A stretch of 64,000 bases of DNA from Pseudoflavonifractor sp. An85 (lineage in GTDB: Bacteria > Bacillota > Clostridia > Oscillospirales > Oscillospiraceae), in assembly GCF_002161235.1 (NCBI RefSeq), contig NZ_NFHE01000002.1, forward strand, positions 62,001 to 126,000, written 5' to 3'. Both the position numbers and the translations under genes were made by a program. Every line of letters begins with the position of its first letter. The stretch's first letter is position 1. The notes beneath the pieces were generated by a model, which saw nothing but the letters and a program-made list of their open reading frames with translations, was not told where the DNA came from and did not search any database. This document shows, piece by piece, positions 25,301 to 33,365 of the stretch.

Positions 25301-25399
25301 ATGGTCTGCTTCCCTGCGCATACCCCCAACCATCTCTCATATACATGGAGGGAGGAAGCGGAAGCTTTTCGTTTCCAAACAGGAAAGGGGGAGAAACAT

Positions 25400-26056
25400 T
25401 TGCGCAGAGGATTGGCCTGTGTGGGGCTGGTATGTGCCGTGCTGCTCACAGGCTGTCACAAGGAGGATGCGGGCGCGCAGCAGCAGGGCGTGCTGCTGCG
25501 GGGGCAGTACCAGGCCATGACGGGCTGGCAAGGCACCTTCCAGGTCACCGCCCATCTGGGGCAACAGGTGTATGACTTTGTCCTGGAGGGTAGCTGGACC
25601 CAGGATGGGGAAACCGTTTTGACGGTGATGGACCCGGAGTGGATGGCAGGAGTGACCGCCCGGATGACCCAAGAGGAGAGTGTGCTGGAATACGACGGGG
25701 CGGGGATGACCCTGGGTACCCTCAACGGGGATGGCCTGAGCCCCATTGCCGCCATACCCACCATGCTGGACGAGGTTTCCCAAGGCTACATAGCCCAGTG
25801 CAGCTGGGAGCAGGAGGGAGAGAGAACCTATTTGGAGCTTCTCTGCCGGGACCCGGAGGAAGAGCCGGGGGAGGGCACCGAGTACGTCATGTGGTTTGAA
25901 CCGGACACCTTCCAGCTGTGTATGGGGCAGGTACAGGTGGCAGGGACCACGGTACTCACCCTCACCAGTGATGATTTTACCATGGAGATGAAGGACAATG
26001 AATCAACAGACCATGCGAACCTGGACGGAGATTCGTCTGGACAATCTGGAACATAA
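25400..26056 (+). CDS. Predicted lipoprotein of unknown function
   Basis: 218 residues if translation begins at TTG 25400, which has GGGGGAG 6 bases upstream. The N-terminus is then a textbook lipoprotein signal: two arginines, a hydrophobic stretch and the lipobox LLTGC, so the mature protein would be anchored outside the membrane by Cys19. The mature part is beta-rich (repeated TFQVTAHL, VYDFVLEGSW, MTLGTLNGDG) and ends in an acidic, Ser/Gly-rich tail. The last 59 bases overlap the alr start in another frame. A longer ATG start at 25301 would bury the signal peptide and is rejected. No named family recognised. Confidence 0.8.
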   Translation: MRRGLACVGLVCAVLLTGCHKEDAGAQQQGVLLRGQYQAMTGWQGTFQVTAHLGQQVYDFVLEGSWTQDGETVLTVMDPEWMAGVTARMTQEESVLEYDGAGMTLGTLNGDGLSPIAAIPTMLDEVSQGYIAQCSWEQEGERTYLELLCRDPEEEPGEGTEYVMWFEPDTFQLCMGQVQVAGTTVLTLTSDDFTMEMKDNESTDHANLDGDSSGQSGT

Positions 26057-27128
26057 TTACCATGTGCTGCGTTCCCTGGCCCCCCAGAGCAAGTTTCTGG
26101 GTGTGGTGAAGGCCAACGCCTACGGACATGGGGCAGTGGCGGTGGCCACCAAGCTGCAGCAGCTGGGCGCAGACTATTTGGCCGTGGCCTGCCTCAACGA
26201 GGCCGTGGAGCTGCGAGGGGCTGGCATCACCATGCCCATCCTCATTTTGGGGGCTACCCCGGAGGAGTTTGCCCCTCAGGTGGTGGAGCACGATCTGACC
26301 CAGGCGGTGTTCACCCAGTCCCTGGCTCAGGCTCTGTCCCAGGCCGCCCAGGCCCAGGGAAAGAACGTGAAGATCCACGTCAAGCTGGACACTGGCATGA
26401 GCCGTTTGGGCATCTTGGCCCACGACCCCGCCCAGGCCGCCCGAGAGGTGGACGCCCTGTGCGCTCTGCCGGGGCTGGAGGCAGAGGGTATTTTTACCCA
26501 CTTTGCCAACGCCGACGGGGATGAGGCGTATACCATGGAGCAGTTTACTCGCTTCTTGGACACCCTGAATTTGTTGGAGCACACCTATGGGCGCACCTTC
26601 TCTCTGCGCCACTGTGCTGCCAGCGCGGCGGTGCTCAACTTCCCCTGCACCCATCTGGATATGGTGCGCCCGGGCATTGCCCTGTACGGCCACCTGCCCG
26701 ATCCCTCTTGTCAGGGTATGGACGACGGAGAGCTGCGGCCGGTGATGACCCTGAAAACCCGGGTGGCGGCGGTGCGGGAGCTGCCCGCCCACACCCCGGT
26801 GAGCTACGGTTGCACCCAGAAGATGGGGGCGGAAGGCGGCCGGGTGGCGGTGCTGCCCGTGGGCTATGCTGACGGCTTACATCGCGTGCTCTCCGGCCAG
26901 GGCCGGGTGCTGGTGGGTGGCCAGGTGCGGCACATTGTGGGCCGGGTGTGCATGGATATGTGTATGGTGGCCCTGGAGCCGGGAGACCACGTGTGTGCGG
27001 GAGACGAGGTGGAGCTGTTTGGCGCTCACCTGTCTGTGGAGGATATGGCCCAGATGGCGGGCACCATCCCCTATGAGCTGCTGTGCGCTGTCTCGCCCCG
27101 AGTGCCCAGATTGTACCAGGGCGCATAA
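25998..27128 (+). CDS. alr: Alanine racemase
   Basis: 376 residues. PLP enzyme interconverting L- and D-alanine for peptidoglycan. The PLP lysine is Lys38 in VVKANAYGHG; the catalytic tyrosine is in TPVSYGCTQKMG. The two-domain layout (TIM barrel then beta domain ending VSPRVPRLYQ) is complete. The start overlaps the lipoprotein gene by 59 bases; GAAGGA lies just upstream, and an internal ATG at 26013 is a possible alternative. The alr-mazF order downstream resembles Bacillus. Confidence 0.96.
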   Translation: MNQQTMRTWTEIRLDNLEHNYHVLRSLAPQSKFLGVVKANAYGHGAVAVATKLQQLGADYLAVACLNEAVELRGAGITMPILILGATPEEFAPQVVEHDLTQAVFTQSLAQALSQAAQAQGKNVKIHVKLDTGMSRLGILAHDPAQAAREVDALCALPGLEAEGIFTHFANADGDEAYTMEQFTRFLDTLNLLEHTYGRTFSLRHCAASAAVLNFPCTHLDMVRPGIALYGHLPDPSCQGMDDGELRPVMTLKTRVAAVRELPAHTPVSYGCTQKMGAEGGRVAVLPVGYADGLHRVLSGQGRVLVGGQVRHIVGRVCMDMCMVALEPGDHVCAGDEVELFGAHLSVEDMAQMAGTIPYELLCAVSPRVPRLYQGA

Positions 27129-27294
27129 GATGACACGGGGGGTCGCCCAGTGTGGGCGGCGAGAGAGGGAGCGGGAGAGAGCGGAAGGAATGCGTTCCAC
27201 TCGGTATAAGATCCGCCCCACCGTGGGAGAATGATAGTACCCGGCCCGCAAGGGGAGACCCGGGCACTATAAATCCGGCGGAGTGTGAAATCCT
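27129..27294 (+). other. alr-mazF spacer without a recognisable antitoxin
   Basis: 166 bases. In Bacillus the antitoxin ndoAI occupies this place. The only ORF here (27131-27234) would encode 34 residues rich in Arg and Glu, has no ribosome binding site and looks like low-complexity GA-rich DNA. A hairpin CCCGGCCCGCAAGGGGAGACCCGGG-like fold may be present near 27240-27265. Confidence 0.5.
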
Positions 27295-27660
27295 GTGGAC
27301 AACAGTGTCAAACGCGGCGACATTTATTACGCCGACCTCAGTCCGGTGGTGGGCAGCGAACAAGGGGGCGTTCGCCCTGTCCTGATCGTGCAAAACGACA
27401 CCGGAAACAAACACAGCCCCACGGTGATTGCAGCGGCCATCACCTCCCAGACGGGAAAGGCCAAGCTGCCCACCCACATCACCCTGACGGCCCATAGCTA
27501 TGGTTTGCCCAAGGACTCCATTGTGCTCTTGGAGCAGATCCGGACCCTGGACAAACGGCGGCTACGGGAACATATGGGTCGAGTGGATGAACAAGTGATG
27601 AAAAAGGTGGATGGGGCCATTGCCGTGAGCTTCGGCCTGTCCAACCAACAGCTGATCTGA
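27295..27660 (+). CDS. mazF: MazF/PemK-family mRNA interferase (EndoA-like)
   Basis: 121 residues from GTG 27295; a second GTG at 27304 is also possible. It reads [31 protein letters not shown], the MazF signature with Arg in the GGVRPVL strand and Thr in AAITSQ that form the RNA-cleavage site. MazF toxins cut single-stranded mRNA at short motifs and are normally held by a co-encoded MazE. Its location after alr matches ndoA of Bacillus, but no antitoxin gene lies between. It ends in a good terminator. Confidence 0.93.
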   Translation: MDNSVKRGDIYYADLSPVVGSEQGGVRPVLIVQNDTGNKHSPTVIAAAITSQTGKAKLPTHITLTAHSYGLPKDSIVLLEQIRTLDKRRLREHMGRVDEQVMKKVDGAIAVSFGLSNQQLI

Positions 27661-27663
27661 TGC

Positions 27664-27703
27664 TTTGTGGCCTGTTCTCCTGTGGGGACAGGCCACAAAT
27701 TTT
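27664..27703 (+). terminator. Terminator after mazF
   Basis: Stem TTTGTGGCCTGT (27664-27675) with ACAGGCCACAAA (27688-27699), then TTTT. Confidence 0.8.
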
Positions 27704-27718
27704 GGGGTTTACAAAAGG

Positions 27719-27772
27719 TTCACAATGGGTTCCCAAATTGTCTATCATTCGACAGGGCAACTCTGGTATCAT
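27719..27772 (+). promoter_or_regulatory. Promoter region of a possible small RNA
   Basis: Two candidates: TTCACA (27719-27724), 18-bp spacer, TATCAT (27743-27748); and an extended -10 TGGTATCAT ending at 27772. No ORF follows before the next terminator. Confidence 0.45.
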
Positions 27773-27942
27773 AATCCACGTCAGGAAGGAACATCCAGGC
27801 AGAGCTGAGATGATCCCCTGTCAGCGACGAACATTCAACCGGGGCTGCTCGGGCAAGAGTCTGGGCCCCCCGGACAAACAACTCCAGAGATACCCTCTCT
27901 GTTCTTTGTGGGAAAAGGCGACGGCCTTTTTCCACATTTTTT
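27755..27942 (+). ncRNA. Candidate small RNA gene
   Basis: The gap between mazF and mrnC (27661-28051) has no credible ORF, yet contains promoter-like elements near 27719-27772 and a strong terminator at 27907-27942. The resulting transcript would be about 165-190 bases. Internal pairings include a C/G-rich arm around 27838-27872 and AGAG...CTCT near 27884-27900. The size would fit 6S RNA, but I cannot confirm the diagnostic long helix with central bubble, so the class is left open. Confidence 0.35.
27907..27942 (+). terminator. Intrinsic terminator of the candidate small RNA
   Basis: TGTGGGAAAAGGC (27907-27919) pairs with GCCTTTTTCCACA (27924-27936), followed by six T. Confidence 0.8.
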
Positions 27943-27963
27943 GTGTCCGAATGTGGAAAACAC

Positions 27964-27992
27964 TTGCCAACCTTCCACTGGCGGGGTAGACT
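27964..27992 (+). promoter_or_regulatory. Promoter of mrnC-rqcH
   Basis: TTGCCA (27964-27969), 17-bp spacer, TAGACT (27987-27992), 60 bases before mrnC. Confidence 0.55.
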
Positions 27993-28051
27993 AAGAAAAG
28001 ATGCCGAATGTCCGGGGACGCCCGGGCCAACCTAGAGAATGGAGAAATACT

Positions 28052-28453
28052 ATGGATTACTTTCACCTGTCGGTAGGACAGGATGTGCTCCACCCCATGA
28101 GCAGCTTGGCGCTGGCTCACCTGGGGGACGGAGTGTATGAACTGATGGTGCGCACTTGGCTGTGCCTGAAGGGCAAGGCCACCAACAAGGGGCTGCACAA
28201 GGCTGCGGTGACCTACGTCTCCGCCCCTGCCCAGGCCAAGCGGGTCAAGCTGATTCTGCCCATTCTCACCGAGGAGGAGCAGGACGTGTACCGCCGGGCC
28301 CGAAACAGCCACACCGCCGCTATCCCTAAAGGGGCCAGCGTGGGCGAGTACCACGCCGCCACAGGGCTGGAGGCCCTGTTCGGCTGGCTGTACTTGCAGG
28401 GCCGCCTGGATCGGCTCAATGAACTGTTTGAACGGATGATGTCGGAGGAATGA
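28052..28453 (+). CDS. mrnC: Mini-ribonuclease 3
   Basis: 133 residues. Mini-III is an RNase III catalytic domain without a double-stranded RNA-binding domain; in Bacillus it trims 23S rRNA ends. The signature ALAHLGDGVYELMVR carries the metal-binding aspartate and glutamate; the second acidic cluster lies in ATGLEALFGWLYLQG. Start 28052 is set by GGAG 7 bases upstream, excluding an earlier in-frame ATG. rqcH begins 3 bases after the stop. In Bacillus, mrnC follows cysS; here the two are far apart. Confidence 0.92.
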   Translation: MDYFHLSVGQDVLHPMSSLALAHLGDGVYELMVRTWLCLKGKATNKGLHKAAVTYVSAPAQAKRVKLILPILTEEEQDVYRRARNSHTAAIPKGASVGEYHAATGLEALFGWLYLQGRLDRLNELFERMMSEE

Positions 28454-28456
28454 GCC

Positions 28457-30196
28457 ATGCCCTTAGATGCCATTGTCATGACCGCCATGGCCGGAGAACT
28501 GCGGGAGCGCATCACCGGCGGCAAGGTGGATAAAATTTATCAGCCCACCCGGGACGAGGTGGTGCTGCACATGCGAACGGGGAAGGGAAATGTGAAGCTG
28601 TTGTTGTCGGCAAACCCCGCCCACCCCAGAGCGCAGCTGACCACGGTGACCCGGGAGAACCCGGAGACGCCCCCCATGTTCTGCATGCTCCTGCGCAAGT
28701 ACTTTTTGGGCGGGCGTATTTTGGAAATTCGCCAGCCCCCCATGGAGCGGCTGCTGGAGTTCCGCTTTGAGACCCTCAGCGAGTTGGGAGATCGGGTGGA
28801 GCGGGCTCTGGTGCTGGAGTGCATCGGGCGCAAGTCCAATCTCATCATGCTGGATGGGGCGGGACGCATTACCGACAGCATGCGCCGAGTGGATGGGGAC
28901 ATCTCCGCCCAGCGGCCGGTGATGCCCGGGCTCTTCTACCAGTACCCCGTGCCCACGGGCAAGCTGGATGTCACCGCCATGGCAGAGGAAGAGCTGGAGC
29001 AGCTGGTGGTCAGCCAAGCCCCTCAGGGGGAGGGGCAGGACAAGTGGCTGCTGGACACCTTTAGTGGCATTTCTCCCCTGGTGGCCCGGGAACTGGCCTT
29101 CCGCAGCGATGGTACCGCCCAGGGCCTGGCCCGGGAAGTGCTGCGGCTGCGCGCCATCATTCTGGAGGGCAAGTATGAGCCGGTGGTGCTGAAAAGAGAG
29201 GGCAAGGAGATGGATTTCTCCTTCCTACCCATTCTGCAATACGGCCCCAGTGTGGAACTGACCCGCTGCGAGACCTTCTCTCAACTGCTGGACGACTACT
29301 ATGCCGCCCGGGAGGCCCAGGAGCGGGTGAAACAGCGGGGGGCGGATTTCATCCGGTCGGTGACCCAGGCCCGCAACCGCACGGCCAAGAAGATCGCCAA
29401 TCAGGAGGAAGACCTGCGCCGTGCGGGCAACCGGGAGCAGATGCGGGAGTACGGGGACATCATCACCACCAACTTCTATCAGATGCAGCGGGGCCAGTCG
29501 GTGCTGGTGGCCCAGAACTACTATGACCCGGAGTGCAAAGAGGTGGAAATCCCTCTGGATCCCCTGCTCACTCCCCAGCAAAACGCCGCCAAGTACTACA
29601 AGGACTACAAAAAGGCCCAGAAGGCGGAGGAAATGCTGGCCATCCAGCTGGAGAAAAACCGCACCGAGCTGGAGTACCTGGACAGCGTGCTGCAAATGAT
29701 TACCCTGTCCGAGGGAGACCGGGACTTGCAGGAGATCCGCCAGGAGCTCATGGACAACGGATACCTGCGGCAGCACAAGCGGAAGATGACGGGGAAGGGC
29801 AAGGTGAAGATCGTCCACGCCAAGCCCATGGAGTTTCGCTCCACCGCCGGCCTCACCATTCTGGTGGGTAAGAACAACAGCCAGAATGACCGCCTGACCT
29901 TGAAGGACTCGGACAAGCGGGACCTGTGGTTCCACGTGCAAAAGCTCCACGGCTCCCACGTGATTTTGAAGACCGGAGGGGTCCAGCCCGACGACCAGTC
30001 GGTGACCGAGGCGGCCACCCTGGCCGCCTGGTTCTCCCAGGCCAAGGACTCCGCCCAGGTGCCGGTGGATGTGACCCCGGTGAAGGCCATCAAAAAGCCC
30101 ACAGGGGCCAAGCCGGGCTTTGTCATCTACAACACCTATAACACCGTGTATGTCACGCCGGAGGAAGATCTGGTGAAGAAACTGCGGGTGAAATGA
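28457..30196 (+). CDS. rqcH: Ribosome quality-control factor RqcH (NFACT protein)
   Basis: 579 residues. The NFACT-N domain spans about 1-230, then two helix-hairpin-helix motifs and a coiled-coil arm (270-430), and the C-terminal NFACT-R domain (about 450-560) with DLWFHVQKLHGSHVILK. RqcH binds obstructed large subunits and recruits tRNA-Ala to add C-terminal alanine tails to stalled chains; the family was first annotated as fibronectin-binding (FbpA). Length agrees with Bacillus RqcH. Translationally linked to mrnC. Confidence 0.93.
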   Translation: MPLDAIVMTAMAGELRERITGGKVDKIYQPTRDEVVLHMRTGKGNVKLLLSANPAHPRAQLTTVTRENPETPPMFCMLLRKYFLGGRILEIRQPPMERLLEFRFETLSELGDRVERALVLECIGRKSNLIMLDGAGRITDSMRRVDGDISAQRPVMPGLFYQYPVPTGKLDVTAMAEEELEQLVVSQAPQGEGQDKWLLDTFSGISPLVARELAFRSDGTAQGLAREVLRLRAIILEGKYEPVVLKREGKEMDFSFLPILQYGPSVELTRCETFSQLLDDYYAAREAQERVKQRGADFIRSVTQARNRTAKKIANQEEDLRRAGNREQMREYGDIITTNFYQMQRGQSVLVAQNYYDPECKEVEIPLDPLLTPQQNAAKYYKDYKKAQKAEEMLAIQLEKNRTELEYLDSVLQMITLSEGDRDLQEIRQELMDNGYLRQHKRKMTGKGKVKIVHAKPMEFRSTAGLTILVGKNNSQNDRLTLKDSDKRDLWFHVQKLHGSHVILKTGGVQPDDQSVTEAATLAAWFSQAKDSAQVPVDVTPVKAIKKPTGAKPGFVIYNTYNTVYVTPEEDLVKKLRVK

Positions 30197-30227
30197 AAAA
30201 AGCTTCCCCAATCGGGGAAGCTTTTTT
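30196..30227. terminator. Bidirectional terminator between rqcH and gltX
   Basis: AAAAAAGCTTCCCC (30196-30209) pairs with GGGGAAGCTTTTTT (30214-30227), so both strands have a U-tract. The genes converge here. Confidence 0.92.
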
Positions 30228-30236
30228 ATAAACCGG

Positions 30237-31745
30237 TTAGCCCTTCAGCTTCTGGATGCCCAGCTCCATGCGGCGCAGGGTCTCCTCCTTGCCCAGAATG
30301 AAGCACAGCTCCACGGCGCCGCCGGGGGTGACGGTCTTACCGGCGATGGAGATGCGCAGGGGCCACATGAGGGTGGCGTTTTTCACACCCAGCTCCTGGG
30401 CCAGATTCACCAGGGGGTCATGGATGCTCTCCTGGGTCCAGCTCTCCAGAGCGGACAGGACGGGCATGGTCTTTTCCAGCATGTCCAGGGACACCTCAGA
30501 GTTGGTCTTGGACTTCTTGTTGGTGAACAGCTCCACGCCGTACTCGGGCAGGGTGTCGAAGAAGTCCACCTTTTCGGGGATGTCGGTGAGGCGCTCGCAC
30601 CGGGCCTGGAGCAGGGTGGCGATGACGTCGGCATCATAGGCCTCATTGGTGACGGCCTGACGAATATAAGGACGGGCCACCTCGGCAAAGGCCTCGGGGG
30701 TCATGGAGCGCAGATAGGTGGCGTTGAAGTAGTTGAGCTTCTCCATGTCAAAGGCAGAAGGTGACTTGGAGATGCCGGAGATCTCGAAAGCCTTTACCAG
30801 CTCGTCCAGGGTGAAGAACTCCTGCTCGCTGAGCTCGCCGTGGGGGGCCCAGCCCAGCAGAGAGACGTAGTTGACCACCGCCTGGGACAGGTAGCCCATC
30901 TGGATGAGGTCCTCATAGGAGGGGTCGCCCTTGCGCTTGGACATCTTGCGCACCGCTCCGGTCTCGGGATCGGTGATCATGACGGAGGAGCAGTGGACGT
31001 AGGTGGGAATCTCCCAGCCAAAGGCCTCGTACAGCAGGTTGTACTTGGGGGCAGAGGAGAGGTACTCCGCGCCACGCACCACGTGGGTGATGCCCATGAG
31101 GTGGTCGTCCACTACGTTGGCAAAGTTGTAGGTGGGCAGGCCGTCCCGCTTCAGCAGTACCTGGTCGTCCAGGGTGTTGTTGTCCACGGTGATGGCGCCG
31201 TACACGGCGTCCATAAAGGTGGTCTGGCCCTCGTGGGGGATGCGCTGGCGGATGACGTAGGGGTCACCGTTGGCCAGACGAGCGGCCACTTCCTCGGCGG
31301 AGAGGTTGCGGCAGGGGTCCTCTTCCTTCTGGAAATTGCCCTCTTCCTCCTCGCTCTCCTCGTGCTTGTCGCAGAAACAGTAGTAGGCGTGGCCACGCTC
31401 CACCAGCAGCTTGGCGTACTCGGCGTAGAAGGAGCGGCGCTCGGTCTGAATGTAGGGGCCTACGGGGCCGCCCACATCGGGGCCTTCGTCCCAAGTCAGA
31501 CCGCAGGAGCGCATGGTGTTGTAGATGATCTCGGTGGCATCCTCCACCAAACGGCCCTGGTCGGTGTCCTCAATGCGGAGAATGAACTTGCCGCCGGCGT
31601 GGCGGGCGATGAGATAGGTGTACAGAGCGGTGCGGAGATTGCCCACGTGCATGTAGCCGGTGGGAGAGGGGGCAAAGCGGGTGCGCACCCCGTCGTGGGG
31701 GATGCGGGCTTCCATATCGTCAAACCATTGCTGATTCAAAGCCAT
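30237..31745 (-). CDS. gltX: Glutamate-tRNA ligase
   Basis: 502 residues. Class I synthetase: HIGH-type motif PSPTGYMHVGN and KMSKRKGD motif are present. It attaches glutamate to tRNA-Glu (and possibly tRNA-Gln for later amidation). The start ATG 31745 has GGAGG 11 bases upstream; a TTG three codons earlier is the alternative. A basic/acidic insertion with Glu-rich EESEEEEGNFQKEED lies near residue 120. Monocistronic with its own promoter. Confidence 0.95.
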   Translation of the reverse strand: MALNQQWFDDMEARIPHDGVRTRFAPSPTGYMHVGNLRTALYTYLIARHAGGKFILRIEDTDQGRLVEDATEIIYNTMRSCGLTWDEGPDVGGPVGPYIQTERRSFYAEYAKLLVERGHAYYCFCDKHEESEEEEGNFQKEEDPCRNLSAEEVAARLANGDPYVIRQRIPHEGQTTFMDAVYGAITVDNNTLDDQVLLKRDGLPTYNFANVVDDHLMGITHVVRGAEYLSSAPKYNLLYEAFGWEIPTYVHCSSVMITDPETGAVRKMSKRKGDPSYEDLIQMGYLSQAVVNYVSLLGWAPHGELSEQEFFTLDELVKAFEISGISKSPSAFDMEKLNYFNATYLRSMTPEAFAEVARPYIRQAVTNEAYDADVIATLLQARCERLTDIPEKVDFFDTLPEYGVELFTNKKSKTNSEVSLDMLEKTMPVLSALESWTQESIHDPLVNLAQELGVKNATLMWPLRISIAGKTVTPGGAVELCFILGKEETLRRMELGIQKLKG

Positions 31746-31780
31746 GACAATCAAAACCTCCAGTATACAGTGTGGCTCTC

Positions 31781-31809
31781 ATTATATCCCGCAGGGGCGG
31801 AATTTGCAA
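31781..31809 (-). promoter_or_regulatory. gltX promoter
   Basis: Minus strand TTGCAA (31809-31804), 17-bp spacer, TATAAT (31786-31781). Confidence 0.75.
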
Positions 31810-31884
31810 GGGGGAGGACAAATTGCACAAGGGAAAGGGGAGAAATCAGGGAAAAATAGATACCATCATCCTGGGCGGTTTGCC

Positions 31885-31913
31885 TTGACGGGAAGATACT
31901 TTTGTGGTACAAT
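31885..31913 (+). promoter_or_regulatory. Promoter of the L7Ae-like-rpsL operon
   Basis: TTGACG (31885-31890), 17-bp spacer, TACAAT (31908-31913). Confidence 0.75.
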
Positions 31914-31953
31914 CCCAAATTGTGCTGATATGCCAAAAAGGAGGTCTGCTTGG

Positions 31954-32193
31954 ATGCTGACCAAACTGGAGCAAGCCGGCAAGGTTGTGGGCGTCAAGCA
32001 GGTCCGTCGGGCCTTGAAAGATGGTCGGGCGACGGGGATTTATCTGGCGCAGGACGCCGATCCCGCTCTCACCGAACCACTGGCTCAACAGGCTCAGGAG
32101 CAAGGGGTGGAGATCCACTGGACCGACTCCATGAAGGCTCTGGGTCACGCCTGCGGCATTGCCGTGGGAGCCGCTGTGGCGGCTACGCTGTAA
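31954..32193 (+). CDS. rplGB: L7Ae-family K-turn RNA-binding protein (YbxF-like)
   Basis: 79 residues from ATG 31954, set by AAGGAGG 9 bases upstream. The L7Ae/L30e fold is visible: ATGIYLAQDADPALTEPL and the C-terminal ALGHACGIAVGAAVAATL, where the LGxxxG/A helix contacts kink-turn RNA. In Bacillus the equivalent (YbxF) sits between rpoC and rpsL, just as here before rpsL, and binds K-turns. Its biological role is unsettled. The symbol follows that synteny. Confidence 0.88.
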   Translation: MLTKLEQAGKVVGVKQVRRALKDGRATGIYLAQDADPALTEPLAQQAQEQGVEIHWTDSMKALGHACGIAVGAAVAATL

Positions 32194-32263
32194 CTTTTTT
32201 CGGTTTTAGCGAATAATCTTCGGAGAGTTCGTTAAAATATATATCTGTGAAAGGAGGAAAATC

Positions 32264-32698
32264 ATGCCTACTTTTAACCAACTGGTGCGCAAGGGCCGTG
32301 AGAAGACTACCTACAAGTCCAACTCTCCCGCCATGCAGCATGGTCTGAACACCCTGAAGAACAAGGAGACTGACCTGCCCTCCCCTCAGAAGCGCGGCGT
32401 CTGCACTGCCGTTCGTACTTCTACTCCTAAGAAGCCGAACTCCGCTCTGCGTAAGATCGCTCGTGTGCGTCTGACCAACGGCTACGAGGTCACCGCCTAC
32501 ATTCCCGGTGTTGGCCACAACCTGCAGGAGCACTCCGTGGTGCTGATCCGCGGCGGCCGTGTGAAGGACCTTCCCGGTGTGCGTTACCACATCATCCGTG
32601 GCACTCTGGATACCCAGGGCGTCAATGGCCGTATGCAGGGCCGTTCCAAGTACGGTGCCAAGCGTCCCAAGGCCGGCAAGGGCGGCGCTAAGAAGTAA
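32264..32698 (+). CDS. rpsL: 30S ribosomal protein S12
   Basis: 144 residues. The decoding-centre motif [17 protein letters not shown] is intact, with the lysine whose change gives streptomycin resistance in its wild-type form; the second loop around [13 protein letters not shown] is also normal. AAAGGAGGAAAATC precedes the ATG. Codon use shifts to the strongly biased pattern of highly expressed genes here and through tuf. Confidence 0.99.
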   Translation: MPTFNQLVRKGREKTTYKSNSPAMQHGLNTLKNKETDLPSPQKRGVCTAVRTSTPKKPNSALRKIARVRLTNGYEVTAYIPGVGHNLQEHSVVLIRGGRVKDLPGVRYHIIRGTLDTQGVNGRMQGRSKYGAKRPKAGKGGAKK

Positions 32699-32877
32699 TT
32701 CTTAGACCCACCTGTGCATCTGAATTGCTGACTGCGCTGACAGCGCAAGGCAAACTGCGCCTTGCCGAGCGTTTATTCCATATATATGGGTAGACCTCGG
32801 ACAGGCATGACACAAGCCCCGGCAACCGGGGCCTGAGTACCTATGAATTCTATTTTATTAAGAAGGAGGGAAGCAAA
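32699..32877 (+). promoter_or_regulatory. Structured rpsL-rpsG intergenic region
   Basis: 179 bases with several short hairpins: GCGCTGACAGCGC, GCAAGGC...GCCTTGC (about 32745-32766), CCATATATATGG and CCCCGGCAACCGGGG. In E. coli this intergenic stretch binds S7 for autoregulation; the same role here is inference. A weak promoter, TTGCCG-17-TATGGG, may also lie at 32762-32790. The ribosome binding site of rpsG (AAGGAGG) ends it. Confidence 0.4.
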
Positions 32878-33348
32878 GTGCCCAGAAGAGGAAACGTACC
32901 CAAGCGGGAGGTTCTGCCCGATCCGCTGTATAATTCCGTCTTAGTCACTAAGCTCGTTAACAGCATCATGCTGGACGGCAAGAAGGGTGTTGCCCAGAAG
33001 GTCGTCTACGGTGCCTTTGACATCATTCAAGAGAAGACCGGCCAGGAGCCCCTGGAGGTTTTCAACGCTGCCATCGAGAACATCATGCCTTCTCTGGAGA
33101 CCAAGTCCCGTCGTGTTGGCGGTTCTACCTACCAGGTGCCCATGGAAGTGCGTCCCGAGCGTCGTCAGACCCTGGGTCTGCGCTGGCTGACCACTTACTC
33201 CCGCAACCGCGGTGAGAAGACCATGAAGGAGCGTCTGGCTGGCGAGATCATGGACGCTGCCAACAACACCGGCTCCGCCGTGAAGAAGCGTGAGGACACT
33301 CACAAGATGGCCGAGGCCAACAAGGCCTTCGCTCACTACCGCTGGTAA
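32878..33348 (+). CDS. rpsG: 30S ribosomal protein S7
   Basis: 156 residues from GTG 32878. S7 nucleates assembly of the 30S head and contacts the E site. [20 protein letters not shown] and the long beta hairpin [25 protein letters not shown] are typical. GAAGGAGGG lies 7 bases upstream. Followed by fusA after 17 bases. Confidence 0.99.
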   Translation: MPRRGNVPKREVLPDPLYNSVLVTKLVNSIMLDGKKGVAQKVVYGAFDIIQEKTGQEPLEVFNAAIENIMPSLETKSRRVGGSTYQVPMEVRPERRQTLGLRWLTTYSRNRGEKTMKERLAGEIMDAANNTGSAVKKREDTHKMAEANKAFAHYRW

Positions 33349-33365
33349 TCCGGGAGGAACAGAGT

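Noticed and set aside
25301-26056. ATG start at 25301 for the lipoprotein
   Set aside because: It begins right at the promoter -10 and would place 33 residues before the signal peptide; TTG 25400 has a proper ribosome binding site.
27131-27234. 34-codon ORF between alr and mazF as a mazE antitoxin
   Set aside because: No ribosome binding site, Arg/Glu low complexity and no resemblance to AbrB, CopG or PHD antitoxins.
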